From assembly GCF_017591425.1 (NCBI RefSeq), contig NW_024465751.1, forward strand, positions 5,270,001-5,334,000: a DNA stretch of 64,000 bases. The letters run 5' to 3'. The notes below the pieces were generated by a model, which worked only from the letters and a program-made list of their open reading frames with translations, searched no databases and was not told the DNA's origin. Below, one piece after another: positions 22,426 to 36,477 of the stretch. Made by a program: the position numbers and the translations under genes. How positions within the stretch are numbered: position 1 is the first letter of the stretch; each line of letters opens with the position of its first letter. The DNA is from Ochotona curzoniae (taxonomy: Eukaryota > Chordata > Mammalia > Lagomorpha > Ochotonidae).

Positions 22426-25400
22426 TCTTTTTCACAGAGCATTTATCACATCTGTAAATAAGCATTTTTAATATTATTCAGTTAATATCAATTGATAACA
22501 TTAAAATCTATGCATGGAAATAGGAATTGTGTCTGTCTGGAGTTCAGCTTCTGGCACTAAATTCCAAGGAAAATACTTAGTATAGAGCAGAAGCTTTAGA
22601 AAGTTTCAGTGAGTAGACTGATGCCCCCCTTGTTACCTGTAATGTGGGAATAAAGTACATCTCATATTCATGTTTTCAAAATCTGAAAGACATAATGTAT
22701 TCAATTTCATGTAAAATCTTTGACACTATTGAATACGCATTTTCAGATAGGAGAAAATCTAGGTTACAGAGCTCTGAGTGCTGGGGTGTAATTGCATGTA
22801 TGGACCAGCTCCCAATCTCTTTTCAAAGAAGAGAGGAAGATTAGATTTCCTAGAATCTTCAGTAGCTACTTCTGGATACTAAGATGTGACCAAAAGCAGT
22901 GGGTACCACTTCTAAGTCCAGCTGTAATACTCATTTGGAGCCCTTAGATGATGCTCCCTGCATGTCTACTTGGAGATAGTAGTTACACAATAAAAACATT
23001 ATGGATTCCTCTTATTGAGGAAGCAATCTATAACAAATTCTGGCTTGACAGTGTTAAGTCACTGAAATTTCAGGAATGTTAGTTACAAAACCTCAAACAG
23101 AGAATTTATTACTTTGAAGAGAGTGCTTCCATCACAGAAAGCTAAATGAGATGTCCTGAACTTTAAGAGTTGGTATCAAAGAAGTTGGTGCAGGATGGAA
23201 GGACAGTGTCCTAGATTAAGCAGCTGCAAGGAATCTGGTTCCTTCCCACCTGAGTCATTTGGGAAACGGAGCGTGTGCTTAGTCAACCAACATTTGTAAT
23301 AGAAAAGCCTGGAAACCACAAACTTAATAGCATTTACTGGGTACTCATGGCTGCCTTTTGCAAGATATTTAACATGAGCTTGAGTGAGAATTTGATACTT
23401 TTCAGGCATTCATGAAAAAGAATTGGAGAATGTAGGAATTCAAAGTTTTTTGAGGTTTGGAAAATTTAACAGATTTCCAATAATCAATGCAAGGAAGCAG
23501 ATTTTTTGATTATTGAAAAGTGAAGTCTAGGAAAATCTCCTGAGCCAAGGGAAGTGGGTGTGAGCAAAGAAAATTTCTGTTTTAACCAGTCTCATTCCAA
23601 TATAATAACCTTAGTGTGGCTTGAGGTAAGGCCACAAAGAAAAAATATTAAAAAATAAAGCAAGGCTAAAAACTAGGTCTAATAAAGGTATAAGGGTGTG
23701 TTTATTGGACACAATTAACTAAGCAATGCACAGATGAGACATTATGAAAGTATTAAAACAATCGTGTTGTCAAAGAAATCACAAATTCATTCAAAAAGTC
23801 CTCAAGCAACCGCTTTGGGTGTCTTTAAGAAAAGATTACTGGAAAAGGGGAAACCGCTCAAAGTCAGAGCCACAGGTTGGGAACTACAAAACGAGTTCCT
23901 CCACCAGTGAACACAATCAGAACCTAAAACAGAACTTCCTCCAGCAATCTCTAAATGAATGAGCTGTATGATAGTTCACAACCCCCAATGAACAGAGCCC
24001 ATGCATCACCTCTAAGAGCTGAAGGAAGCAGAATCAGGCAGAGGGAAAGCCGGACCAGTGGTTATCACAAAGGAGCCAGTCTTTCCCGTAGGAATCCTGG
24101 GCCAGAAGACTCCTTCGGAGTTGCCCCAGTTGGGGTGCCAGTTTTGTGTGTACCCCACATTAGTCACTGGTCCTAGCCTTCGTCAAGATAGCTTTTTACG
24201 GCACTATTTTCTAGAGGAGAGATCAGCTGTCACCCATAAGCACTCAGTCCTCTGGTCAACTGCACAAATGAGAACTTTGAGCCGACACAAAGATGTTCTT
24301 GGCATCACTGTGCCCACCTAACCAATGATCTGAGTCATGTTGTTTCCCTTCATAAATGAGAGTGTATATTGTGGTTGCCTCATCCCTGTTCTACCATTGC
24401 ACACTGGTGCAGCTAGGCAGGGGAGTTAAGCACAGGTAACTTCATGCATCACCCGATCATGAATGTTCATCTGGATCCCATCATACATGTCTCCTTGTCT
24501 GAAGTTACAGGTGAACAGGACATTAACTTGCACCATATGGAAATAAGGAGAGCATATTTTATGCTTAGAAAGAAGACAGGATCAGCCAGAGACTGGGTTG
24601 ATATCTTCCCTTGCTATTTCCCTTTCATGATAATGCGAGACAACATCATTTCAACATTAGTTGCCTTGGATTCTGTCACCAAAGCCAATAGAATGTTGAG
24701 AAAAGACAGGGAAGACACTTCCTTGCATACAACCTCAGGCTAGTTTCTCCCATCATCCTCAAAGCTGGAGAGATTTCTGGGTTGATAAAACCATTTTATA
24801 GATCATAATATGGGTGAGCCAAATTGTAGAAAGAATTGGAATCCATACGTTTCTCTTTGAAAAAGAGCCACAAAACCCATGGTCAGTAATGTAAGAGAGA
24901 AATAAACGTGTAAGTTACTGAGATGTGGGGATTATATGCTGGATATAAGCAGAAGTAATAACTTGATTTATGTAGAAAGTGTGATTTATATATATTCTTG
25001 AACTGTGGAAAGTAGGTAAGATTACCTAGAAGAGACACAAGGCAAAACTTTTCCAAGGAATATATGCAACTGAAAATGATGTGAACAACAGTACGTATGT
25101 GAAATACTAATAACACTAATAATAGTAAGTATGTGAAAAAGTGCCTCTTACATATAAATGTTGATAAAACAGGCAATGATGGCTGTAGCATCTCCCTCAG
25201 TTTTAAATATCAAGATCACAGAATAGCTTTTAACTTCTAGGTCATTCTCCCAACCATGGAAAGCCAGTGCTGTGCCAGCTTGGTAGTGTCTTTTGTGCTA
25301 ATAAACCCCTCGCCCAGCACACATAGTCTATCACTTACCTCTATTACACACCAAGAAAACCGTGTAAGGCAGTTCTAGATTGTTTTGTCTCGTTTTGTTG

Positions 25401-26488
25401 TTCAAGGAAAATACGTTTTCCCCCATACATATATTTCCAAAATGTCATCTACATATACATTCCTAGGAAAACAGCATGGAAAAGGTCTTTTGGGTTATAA
25501 AGTTGGTTTTTCTGCTTCTATTTCCAGAGAAGGATGATAAAGTCATTTTTTGGTATGTAGGCAGTGTTAGGAAGGTAAGGAATTTGATACTCATTCTGAC
25601 TTCTCCTTCCTTAACACTGGTGTGCATTAGCTGCCGAGAGCTTCAAGGTTTGTCTAGGAGGACAGCATCAGCTGCCCCACGCCCTGCAGCGTTTCAGGCA
25701 TGGGGGCTCCTACCATCCTTCTCGGCAGCTCTGCCCCGAGACACAGGTGTGGGAAATGTTGCACAGCTAGGAGACAGACAGCAATGTACATAAACTGCAA
25801 TTTTATAATTTTTGAAACCAAAGCAGGTGTTTAAAATGATTTCTTTTGCTTAAAGGCCTGGAATTGCACTGTTTCTCTGCTTCGAAGAAGCAATTGCTCA
25901 GAGGGGGGAAATAGCAGATTAAAATTGTATGCCATAATTTTACAATTGATCATCAGTGCCACAGAGTGCACAATACAAATTCATTTTCCAACCACTGGAA
26001 AAAAGGATGTGTCTTGAAAGAGGGTATTTTTAGCTTAATAAGTGATTGTGTGGTTAAATATAGATTTTGTTTCACTTTCTTCCAACTGTGGATGTGATTG
26101 TGTTCATATGCTTGAGAAATTAGCATATAATGTGTGCTATTTGTATCACAGCCAAATCACTTGAATTCAAGCTCAAACCGCTCTCCAATGGGACTAAAGC
26201 CCACTGAGATAAATATACTTAGCTTCCATTTCTTAAGGCCCAGATCCAGGAGGCAATCTTTCTTTCTTCCTGAATGTGCACATCTGGCAGATTTGCCAAT
26301 AATTATCAAGTTCTCACAGCTAGGAAAACCAGAGTTGGAGAAAGCATCAGTAACTATGAGCTGTAGCCGGAGAACACAACTCAGCAAATACTTCTATTGA
26401 CTTTCTAGTGTGTACCAGCTTGAACTCTGCTTAAACAAATAAATCACATTATGAAACTTTGTAAAATGTTAGCAGTTGAAAACATCTT
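22426..26488. other. Gene-free stretch; possible old LTR at about 23.6-24.4 kb
   Basis: Mostly unique sequence. Several short frames cluster at 23744-24321. Part of it ('gtgccagttttgtgtgtacccc', 'gtgtgtttattggacac') has the look of an antisense retroviral LTR, but I cannot place it. I see no exon with convincing splice sites. Confidence 0.35.
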
Positions 26489-26744
26489 ATTTTTTAAGAT
26501 CTATTATATTTATCTGAAAGGCAGAGACAGAACTCTTCCATCTGCTGGTTCACTTATTCCCTATATAGGTGTAATGATTGAAACTCTGTCTGGGTCTCTT
26601 GCTTTGGTAACAGGGTCCCCTGTTATTTGTCAGGCACATTAGCAGGAAGGTAGAAGGAAGAGGGACTCTGGTTTTCCAGTGTAGGATGCTGGTGTAGCAG
26701 GCAGCAGCTGAAAGGAGCACTGCTTTACAAATCTTGTCCGGCCT
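26489..26744 (-). repeat. CSINE, older and shortened
   Basis: Antisense: 'ttttttaagatctattatatttatctgaaaggcagagac', 'cttccatctgctggttcac', 'tgtcaggcacattagcaggaagg', and a head-like end 'ttgtccggcc'. Internal deletions make it about 60 bp short. Confidence 0.82.
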
Positions 26745-26895
26745 TTATGTTTTTAATTGAAATGGTATTCATACTCTCTAAAATTCACCCCCTAAAGATA
26801 TGGGATCCAGTTATCTTTGCATGTTCAGAAAACTAAGAACATTATTATTATCCAACAACAGGACACTTGAGACACTTTTGTCTTGCTCCAAAGTG
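26745..26895 (-). mobile_element. Old L1M 3' UTR fragment
   Basis: 'tttttaattgaaatggtattcatactctctaaaattcaccccctaaagatatgggatccagt' resembles antisense L1M 3' ends ('...ataccataaaattcacccttttaaagtgtacaattcagt'). Confidence 0.5.
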
Positions 26896-28086
26896 AACCT
26901 ACACAGAATAAAGGTCACTTCTTAGTCTCCCTCCCTCCTGCACCTGGAAACTATTGAACCACATTCTGTCCGTTTGAACTCTCATTTCCAGAACTGTGGC
27001 ATGAATGATACCATATAATGGATATCCTTTCTTGGGTTCTTTCTGTGGAATCACTTTATAAATAAGGAAACTGAGCAGGAAAAGTGGAAACAAGCTATGC
27101 AAGTCTCCTGGATTCTTCTGGGCCCCTTCAGCCCCAGGAACTGCTCTGACAGTAGCTGCACTGAGCACAGGGTTAGCTGAGAGCTCTGTGCTCAAGAGGG
27201 TATTCAACCTCTTTGGGAATGTCACTGAATGCGGAAAACAAAGCTTATCATAGCTCTCCACTGAGAAGAATATGCAAGGTTGGAGAGAAGACTTAGGCAA
27301 GTTCCATAGTTATAAGAGCAAATGCTAGCTGACTTCACAGCTTATTCAAATCACAATAGACAAGGCCTTAACTGTCCTGAGAACAGATTTAGTGAAGCGT
27401 ACGGCAGTTATATAACTGAGTGTGTATAGAAGATTGGGGCTGAGTCTCACAAAATCAACACGCAGAAATAGGCTGGTGAAGGATTAGTAGCCTGTACATG
27501 CTTTCTGCATTTTGATCTATCTCAAGGTCAGACTTCTAATTACCTTTGTATTCCCTTTCCTGAAAATCTGGACAGCACTGATTTGGGATTTAGTAAAAAC
27601 TATTCCCCCTGGAATATTTCCTTATAAACTCACTCAATCACTTTTCTTATGAAATCAGCCAACTCTATTTTTACATACTTAACACATATCCTTAGTCTCC
27701 CAGTTTTCTTTCTCCAATGCCCATCCCATTGTATCTCACAGGAGGCTTTAAACCAGCTTGCTTGAGTGGTCTGTCTTACTCAAGGTCCAAGTTTCAGTCA
27801 TATCATCAGTGCTTGAGTCCTGTGTCCGCCCAGCATGCAGTGGACAATCTTAGTCTTCAATAGGGCTGATCTGTGACAGATCACACTTTTTTATCCATAA
27901 CGACCCTTCTGGATAATCCATTAGGAACTGCAAGATGCCAGTCTCTTCCTAACCACATGCTAGAGACCTGAAGACATGTTTTTTCGGTACTCACAGGTAA
28001 GTTGCAATACTTCCTGTCAGCACTTGTGAGTGAGAGACTGTCCCCAATGCCCAAGCACTAAACTCAATTTCTGAAGGATCATGAAA
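26896..28086. other. No clear gene; possible L2 remnant
   Basis: A 133-codon minus-strand frame (26899-27300) shows a hydrophobic segment but no family I know. The stretch 27590-27800 is pyrimidine-rich and vaguely L2-like. Confidence 0.35.
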
Positions 28087-28312
28087 ATGGCAGTGCAGTG
28101 CAATGGTTTGGAGGCGCATGGCCAGGGTTGTAGCCCAGGCTGGTTGCTTCTTAGTAGCTATAGGACCTTTATCAAGAGCGTTAGCATCTGTAGGGCTCAG
28201 TTTCATCTGTTGGATGGCAGCAGTGCCGATTCGTACCCTACATAGTTGTTCTAAAGACTGAACAGTTATCTCTGTGAAGTACTTACATGAATGCTTGCAG
28301 TACAGAGTTTAT
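28087..28312 (+). repeat. MIR (ancient tRNA-derived SINE)
   Basis: Order matches MIR: 'cagtgcaatggtttggaggcgcatggcc', 'ttgtagcccaggctgg', 'agtagctataggaccttta', 'ctcagtttcatctgttggatgg' and 'acatagttgttctaaagactgaa'. Nearly full length. Confidence 0.75.
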
Positions 28313-29591
28313 ATAAAAATAATAAATGATAGCAATTATTTTCCCTTACACATGTGTAGCTCATATACAACCTTATGGAAAGGTTGTGATGTTTCATTTG
28401 TTTGTCTTTTACAACCTCTTCCAATATCAACTAAAAGAAAAAATAAGGCTGCATTGGGTACGCACTACCTCCCCTTCTGCCACTCAACAATTCCTACATA
28501 ACTCCGTTTTCTTACGGATGCTAAACATTTTCCTATATAGATGCCTAGAAAGGATACATTTGTGATTGCTATCTTCATAGATATGAAGGCATAACAAATC
28601 TAACCAGTCACACATGCCAAATGAGTGGCTTCCTTAATAAATGGGATGTTCATAAATGGTTGTTCTCCTCAAGATAGATTAATTTTTTCGCTCAGCAGAC
28701 CCATTCATCTTCTCTAGTTGTCTTCACGCTTGAAAAATTTCCAACCAGTACATCAGTGAATAGTGATGGGATGGGATGCTTTACAAACATTTGGATAATC
28801 AAATAAAACCACTAAATGGGGTAATGTCAAGCCATTCTTGATTTAGCTATCAAACCTGTTTAAATATCCCTTAACTGAACTCTGTTAAGCACTCACTGCT
28901 CCCCACAAAAAAACGTAATTTTGTTCCAATCTGCCTTCCAACTAGTATGATTTAGTGTGTGGTAGTATGAGGCATCAGTAGGCATGAGTGTTCCAAAATA
29001 CTACCTAGAAAACACAGTGCACACATCAATCTGCCTTTCTTACTGCTCTCTAATCCCTATGGTCATCTCACTTTTTCATTATTAACTTCGTCTTTTTCCA
29101 TTTCCTATTTTCATACTAACTGTTCTAAGAAATGAGTTTTATGCTTTTTCAAATGGTAGCACACTGCATTTAATAGGAGCTTTAAAAAATCATTTGAGCA
29201 AACACAGTGAGATAAGTTAAATGCTTCATTTTCTAAGGCAGGCATTGGTACTTCTACACAAATTGCCCCCTCTTCCTGGAATGACTTCCCCCTGACTGTG
29301 CCTCCATGAGTCATCCTTTCCAATCGAATTAAAGCATCACTTCACCAATGTGTCATTCTGGGCTTCTTTCTCTCTGCAGTACAGCAGCACACTGCCTTAC
29401 CAGCTCTCCTAAGGCTATTACTATATTCTTTGAAATGACCAAACTAACTTTGTTTGACTAAAATTTGCTTTTGAAATTTTACTTACACATCCGGATTTCT
29501 CAAAGGACATGAGTGCCTCAACACAGATATCAATATTTCCACAATCTATCAATATATCTGAAAATAAATCAATTTTCAATATAATTTTAAA
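28313..29591. other. No recognisable gene or repeat
   Basis: AT-rich unique sequence with short frames only. Confidence 0.5.
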
Positions 29592-29945
29592 ATATTTCTT
29601 TATGTTAAAATATGTGCATTATGACAGAATGGGAGTGACTCAGACAGTGGGAGAGAGAGAGAAAGAGACAGAGAGAGAAAGAGAAAGAGAGAGAGAGACA
29701 CCTTTCATCTGTTCATTTCTCAAATGTCTACAAGAGCCAGGACTGGGCCAGAGTGAAGTGAGACACTGGGGATTCCACCTGGGTCTTCCTCATGGCTGAG
29801 CGGGAATAGAGTACTTAAGCCACCATCTGCTGTCTCTCCTGTTGTACATTAGCAGAAAGCTAGATTGAAGTGGAAGAGCTAAGACTCACATCAGTTATTT
29901 CAGTATGGGATATGTGTATCACAAATGTCAAATGCTTATGCCAAT
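29592..29945 (-). repeat. CSINE, older subtype with GA-rich stretch
   Basis: Antisense copy. 'gggagagagagagaaagagacagagagag' (29649-29699 region) replaces the pyrimidine block, followed by 'ccaggactgggccagagtgaag', 'cacctgggtcttcctcatgg' and 'acattagcagaaagctagattgaagtgg'. Confidence 0.88.
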
Positions 29946-31999
29946 ATTATTTTTAAAAATAATTTAGTAATACATTAAAATCTCAAGGTTAGAGCAAACA
30001 CATGATAATTATGACAACACAATCCTCATCAATTCTCATGTTAATGTGACACTAATACAAAGAGAACAGAATCTATGTAGTTCAAAGATAAAGTTCTAAT
30101 TTAGTACTTTCAGTTGTTGATTGCAACTGCATGGAACTGTTTTGAATTGCCTTGGGTTCAGATTCATAAATAAATGCACTATTTCAAAGGATTGTAGTAT
30201 AATTGATTGATCAGATGATATGGGTAAATTAAAAACGTATATTTACCTCTTAGTTTGGATGATTTATGAATGATCTTGCCATTATAATAGCATTTGTAAG
30301 GTTACTATGGAAAGTTTTATCCTCATAACATTTCCTTCCTCTGAACACAAACAGAAGCACTGGTTTAGCTCCAGGATGATTAGCATTATAGAACAAAAGC
30401 AAACACATTCACTGTTCAACTTGGGGCTTCTCAAACAGGATGTAAAGCTCAAAGTTAGACTAAAGTCTCACAAACAGTCATTTGTTTTTTTCTTTTCTTT
30501 CCCCCACCCCAAAATTGGTGAGAAAAAAAAAAGATTTCTAAACCAAACATCTTTTGTTGTATAAGAGTCGATCTTGGAGGTTTGAACATACAGTACTGCT
30601 GTGCTCTGAGGATAAAGAACATGCAGGTCATGCCTAAAGATACTTCTCCAGGTCCTGTTTCAAGTGGAAGTAGAGAACTTTCCTTTCCTAAGGATGAAAT
30701 AGAAAAATGTTTGGAGAAATCAAGCATTAAAAAGGGATTAACATTGGCATTGTGGGGATTTGCAAACTCTGTCACCTAAGATCCACAAATGAAGGTGCAG
30801 GAGGCCACTCCGGAGTTACAAATCACAGATGCAGCAACTGAGCAGATGAAGTCAGATGGAGCATTTGTTTTCCATTGACACTTGAAGTAATTTTTTTCTA
30901 AAATTGGAATGCTAAAGCCAACTGCAGTAGCAGCACGAACATGTTAATCAAAGCAAGAGCTTTCAAGTTATGTTTCTATTTTTATGTCCTGTTAAGCAAG
31001 AAATTTATGAATAGCTTGGAAGGGATGCAGAAGACCATTGAGGACGCTGGCAGATGCGTTTGTGAATGATAGAGAGCATAGAGGCTGAAGGGGTAGATCA
31101 CTACCTTTCATGCAGAATGCAAAGATGTGCTGCTGGATGGAGTTCAGGATGTGTCAGCATCAGCAAGCTCTGATTCCTGTGAAAGACGCACTAGCTCCCC
31201 GAAACAAGCTACGAAACACAGCTTGACTTCAATTGCAGGGAATTTATAGAAGGTGATACTGAAATATCGAAGAGACAAAGACATACTGAGGGGGACTCTT
31301 CTTAACATGTGAAAATAAGAAAGAAATAACTTGAGAGGAAGTTTGATTTTTAAATGGAAAGATTATTGGTAGAAGTAAGTGTGGACAGCACTTACTTTGG
31401 TCATAATCCTTCCCTTCGTGTTTATGATTTGAAAAATCAGAATGTAACTAACACAATGTCTAAGAGCAGGTGCATGCATATTCTGAAAATAATTAACTAT
31501 GTGTCTTACTTGCTAGGGTTGTTACTTAGGAAAAATACAGCCTACCTGTGGTTGTACTAGAGGAACACAAAACACACGCGCAAGAAGGATGCAGTGCCTG
31601 CAAGTGAGTACCTGAGAGAAAACGCGCAGATCCTGAACTACAATAGCCTGTGATGTGTGTTAGTTAAGGAATAGATTTGATTTAACCTTTTCATACTAAC
31701 ATCTTACTGAACCCAGGTGAGTGCAAAGGGCATCCTCAGTGTGAGGGTCTCTTGTGTTTCCTGTCCGTTGAGACCTCTCACTCCCATCTTGGGACATTGT
31801 CGCAAAGTTCTAGCTAACCACCCTGAATGACAATCTTTATCGAAAGAAAAACAGACACAAAGAAAACAAAGCAGCAAAAGAGTCAAAATACAATCACTAG
31901 TTTTACGACAAATGAGATTCTGAATCAGCGACAAAAGCCAAGATTCGAACTTTTGAAATTCCCATCTTCTAACGTGGACCCTGATACACTATAAGTATC
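29946..31999. other. Unique sequence without a clear gene
   Basis: Overlapping frames lie on both strands at 30307-30779. None has a recognisable domain. A C/T-rich run lies at 30485-30515. Confidence 0.45.
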
Positions 32000-32125
32000 C
32001 AAGCCCATGTTTATTCATGCACTTAATCAAACAGTCCCTCTTCCTACACACCAATTATTTTCTGAGTACTCCGATACAGTGGTGTATATGCCATTCAGGG
32101 TCCCTATTCATAGTGAAATTATGTT
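32000..32125 (-). repeat. Probable MIR fragment
   Basis: 'tttattcatgcacttaat...attttctgagtactccgatacagtggtg' follows the antisense MIR 3' part ('atttattgagcacctactatgtgcc...'). Short and diverged. Confidence 0.4.
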
Positions 32126-32227
32126 AAAAATGAAAGAATAAGGATCATAAATTCCTAAAAGACACTCCTTATCCTCAGTTTTATTATCACAGAACAAAAA
32201 TATCAAGTATAGAATTTTCTAAATTTG

Positions 32228-32552
32228 GGGGCTACTGCAATGTTTCAGTTGGCTAATCCTTCTTCTACAGATACCAATATCACGTACTGGTACTGGTTCA
32301 TGTAACACCTGCTCCACTTCCCATCCAGCTACCAATTAACGCCCGGGAAAGCAGGAAAGGTGGCCTAAAGACTTGGAACCGTGCACCCACATGGGGCACC
32401 CAGAAAACGCTTCCTGGCTCCTGGTTTTAGATCAGCTCAGCTGCAGTCATTTTGGCCATTTGGGGACTAGAAATGGAGGATGCAAGATCTTTTTCTCTGT
32501 TATTCTTTCCTCTATAAATCTGCCTTTTCAATAAAAATAAATGAATCTTTCA
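32228..32552 (+). repeat. CSINE, full length
   Basis: Runs from the head ('gctactgcaatgtttcagttggctaatcc') through 'tgctccacttcccatccagctac', 'cccgggaaagcaggaaaggtggcc' and 'gcacccacatggggcaccc' to 'aataaaaataaatgaatcttt'. Confidence 0.92.
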
Positions 32553-34849
32553 TATTTCTAAATTGTATAAGTTATTTGTAATGTCTAAATGTTTTTACAT
32601 TGTACATTGCTATAACTATTGTAGTTTATTATTTTAGCAAATTTGTTATTTTATCTGGTCAATAAATTAAATTCTATCATAATTACATGCATAAAAAATG
32701 CATAGCACTTGTAAACTTAGGGTTCAGTACCATTGGTGGTTTCATCATCCACTAATGCTTTGCAACAAACCTGCTCTATGTAAGCGGGTACTGCTGCAAG
32801 TAAAAATGCTTCGATGGATATTATGGGATGAAAAGTGCTCTTACGAGAAGCGCTAATGGAGAGGAGTGTTGCACACAGTGGGTGGTTTAGGATACCTCAG
32901 AGGATGGAACGAGAAGGCCATGAGAAGCAGAACGTTTCAGAAGAGGAAAGGAGACAAGATTGCCAAGATCATAACTTATTAAAGGGGTGCACTTGAACTT
33001 GCCAAGGTAAAAAGTTGAAGCACATGTTGTCAGAGCTGGGAACACAGCTGCAAGGAACAAGAGGAAGGGAAGATCAAGGCTTCTGCACAAGTGTAACTAA
33101 GATGAAATGAGACAAAGAAAAATAAGGAGGATTAGTTTATTAGATCTATGTTTTGGCTCATCTTTTTCTCTGTTGTTATGTTGAATTTGATGACAGGCAA
33201 AGTAGAGCAAATTAGAAGAATACTCCAATGGACACAGGTTCTAAAGGGAAAGAAATGAAAGCATTTTTACTGTGAGAAGTCTGCATAATTGATTGGAGCA
33301 GTCAGTAAATCCCTCCTTCTCTGATCCCCAAGGAAGGAAGGGAAGGATTTACCCATTAGAGAACAGAAGAAAACCTTTTATCAGGGATAACAGTGTGTCC
33401 TGATAAATGGCGAATAGGATGTTATAGATGTGTGGTCTCTAATAGCTCAGCAAATCTCCAGGAGAAAGTAAAAGGAGAGTTGAAGAATGGGTTTGGAAAG
33501 CAGGATACTGCCAGACCAAGCAGGGCTTTGTAAAGTGAAAATGAATTTGCTGAAGCTAAAACCTTCCAAGCTCAATATGTTCTCTCTGTTGCCCATGGAA
33601 GCCAGGCTCCCTCCTGCCTGAAGACATCTCCAGCAGATGCTACCTCTGGAGCCATGCGACACAGCCTCCAGTGCTGACTCCTCAGCAGCCCTGTCAATGA
33701 AACCTCTCAGATGCTCCAGCTGCTCAATGTGAAATTGACTCCCTGCTTCTTTCCTGTCACTCTGTTTTGTTTTCTCATTGGTATTTCCCACCACATGGGC
33801 TCATCTTGCTTGTTCTACGTGTTTTTGTAAGCATCTCTTACTTCCCTCCCAGGACAAAAGCTCAATCGGAGAAGAAATCTCTGCTGTTTGATCTATCATT
33901 AACATTTGCAAAACCTCTAACAGATGGAGAAATGTCTATTAATGAGAAAGCATGTTTAGAAAGATGCACAGCTCAATGCAATATTTGCGGTAGTGTTTTA
34001 GGTGCAGTATGATGCAGCAGGATCTTTCTGAAAGGTAAAATTCCATTAACATGAGAGAATGTCTTAAAATATGCAGTGAAAATTGTCTTAATAGTGGAGT
34101 AAGGACACTTTGGGAACTGTCATCTTTCAAAGACACCCAGTCCATGAGCCCTAGGGTGGTTTTTTTTTTCTCCCTTCTTCTAGTTCTCCAAAAGTGTATG
34201 CCTGTTTCTATACTTTACTCTCTCTTCGGCAATTTAGAGAATTAATTTTGCACATCACTATACTTAGTAGATGAGAGAACTAACTTGTCTCTTTTCTTCT
34301 TATGAAGATTAAGCCTTGCTGTTAGCACAAAACACCACTTGCTAGAAGGGGAAGCAGAATGTCCTGTATGGAGGCTGAGAAACCCTTGAAAATGACATTT
34401 GCTTTGCACTTGAAGTGAAAACAACAAAATAACTATAATTGTCAATCCTGCAATAGCCGGTGTTATGTATTTGGGATAGTTCGACAGTGAACCAAAAATA
34501 ATTTTGTCAGGCTTTGAATCCGTTTTTATTATCCTAGGTGGAGTTTGAGCATCATTACAAAAGATACCCTGGAACTAGATCACCATGCCAATAAACAGCT
34601 CTACTATTTTTGTGAAAAGGCTGTTCAGTTTCCCCTCAACCTCGCATGTTATCCTTCTCCTACACACTTACGTACTCCAGTGCAACATGCAGTTTCCGGG
34701 TGGTGGTTATTAATAATGATTGTTGAGTGTTCTGTGATTGTCTTCCCTTTCCTCTCTTACCCACCCCCAAAATTAAATATAGCAATTCCTTAAAAAGCAA
34801 GTCATTAACTCAACTGCCAGCTCTGAAGAACTGTCTTCTCCTATTCAAT
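32553..34849. other. Gene-free; small antisense L2-like piece
   Basis: Around 33470-33540, 'gcaggatactgccagaccaagcagggctttgtaaag' resembles antisense L2 ('...gggccagatcatgcagggccttgtaggcc'). The rest is unrecognised. Frames at 33447-34012 have no known domain. Confidence 0.4.
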
Positions 34850-35130
34850 TTTGATTGATTTATTCAAAAAACAAACTCAGATACAAAAGGGGATGGACAG
34901 CAAGGGCTTCATTCATTGTTCACTTCCTGAATATTCACCATGGCAAGGGCTTGGCAGGGTGGGGCTGAAAGCAGGAGTTCTGTCTTGGTCTTTCATGAGG
35001 ATGTTGAGAACTAAGCCACTTGCCTTCACTCAGTCTGCATTCTTTGAAAACTGGAATCAGGAGAAAATATGGAATTAGAACCTAGGTACCCCAATATGAT
35101 TTTTAGGCAACCCAACTGAAGTCTAAAGTC
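34850..35130 (-). repeat. CSINE, oldest subtype
   Basis: Antisense: 'gattgatttattcaaaaa', 'gggatggacagcaagggcttcattcattg', 'ccatggcaagggcttggcagggtgg', 'gaaaactggaatcaggag' and 'aattagaacctaggtac'. This matches the old rabbit-type C repeat more than the younger copies here. Confidence 0.75.
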
Positions 35131-36477
35131 CTAGAAAGTCCCAGAGCAAACATCCTTTCCATGACCTTTTGACTTTATCAAGTAGGAAGTAGGGAAATAA
35201 ATGTTCTCCTCTTTCAGCTAACCTAGCAAATCTTACTACACAACTTGGAATATGAGCTAAAGTTATGCCATAAATGGAGTTCAATGTATTAAGGATACTT
35301 GGAGACTTCAGAAAATGATGTGCCAGGATCCACATGTTTTAATATTTCTCTTTGCTTTTTACCACCTCTCTCTCACTTTCTTCCCTCACAAAGCTCCCCC
35401 CACCATTTTTCTATTAAGTGTGGAATTATATATAGTGCATTATAATGGCTGTAATTTGGTTTGACAATTTAGGTGTTTTATGCTACATTGACAGGTTGAA
35501 GAGAAAATGAATAAAATCCTTGGGAACTCCAAGTGTCAGCCTGGGAGAAGCATGAGATAGCCACCATTCTTCTCATTTGAACTGGAAAAGATTGGTAACT
35601 GCGTTTATCCAGGGGTAAGCAGGCAGAAGCGTCAAATAGCTCAGTGCTTGCTGCCCTGCACTAAGGGCCGTGGGCCGCATTTGGTCTGCGCAACTGTGTT
35701 TACCTCATTACCATAATTTCAACAACGCTTTAAACATCTCAAGCAATTTTTGCTCTACCTAACACTGCAGAGTACTGATCCTTCTGTGTCTGGTCTTGTC
35801 AGATCTAATGCACACAAGGATGAGGAGAGCTTGAAGAGCTAAGTTCGACCCATAGGTAATGTCTGATGTCATGACTATGAAAGTTGTAAGTATAGGAAAT
35901 TTATTCAGTCGTGTACTGTCTGTTTTTCTATATCTTCTTTTCCCTATGCTTTGTACTGTTATTTTTTCTATAGCTAACTAAAACCATAATAGTAAGATTG
36001 CATGATAGTTTATGTGAGAATTTATAGAGTTATTAACATAGCAAGAGATAGCAGCCCATATGTTTCAGCTGTTTAGCTATGTAAAGAGGACACGGGAATC
36101 CAAAGCAGGAGGATGAGGATGATGATTTCAGGAGCCAGGCATCACGGAGACCAAGCAGCCTGGATGAAGTAGCAGAAATCTTTCAGGATCAAAGTCTCGT
36201 GTTTTCTTTGGGGCTGCAGGAAGGGACCTGGGCTGCTTGCTCTTCCAGGAGTGCACCTGTCTGAGGTTGTAAGAACTGTTACAGAGTATTTTGAAAATGA
36301 CTCCAAGGTGAAAGAGTTGCTTTCATTTCCATTTTTCATTCTGGTGAGCCAAAATAAGAGTGTATTGCAAACCTGGCATACAAGGAACCCCAAGTCCTAT
36401 TTGAGTTACTAATGGCATGGTAAACAGTGCCTGTAACTTACTTTGTGCGTTGATAAAGTCTAGGCTTGAAGGGTTCC
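35131..36477. other. No recognisable gene or repeat
   Basis: Unique sequence, including an AT-rich part with a C-rich run at 35390-35400. An 83-codon minus-strand frame at 36142-36393 is not recognised. Confidence 0.45.

Noticed and set aside
26899..27300. 133-codon minus-strand frame with a hydrophobic stretch
   Set aside because: No family recognised and no exon signals; frames of this length occur by chance in a window of this size.
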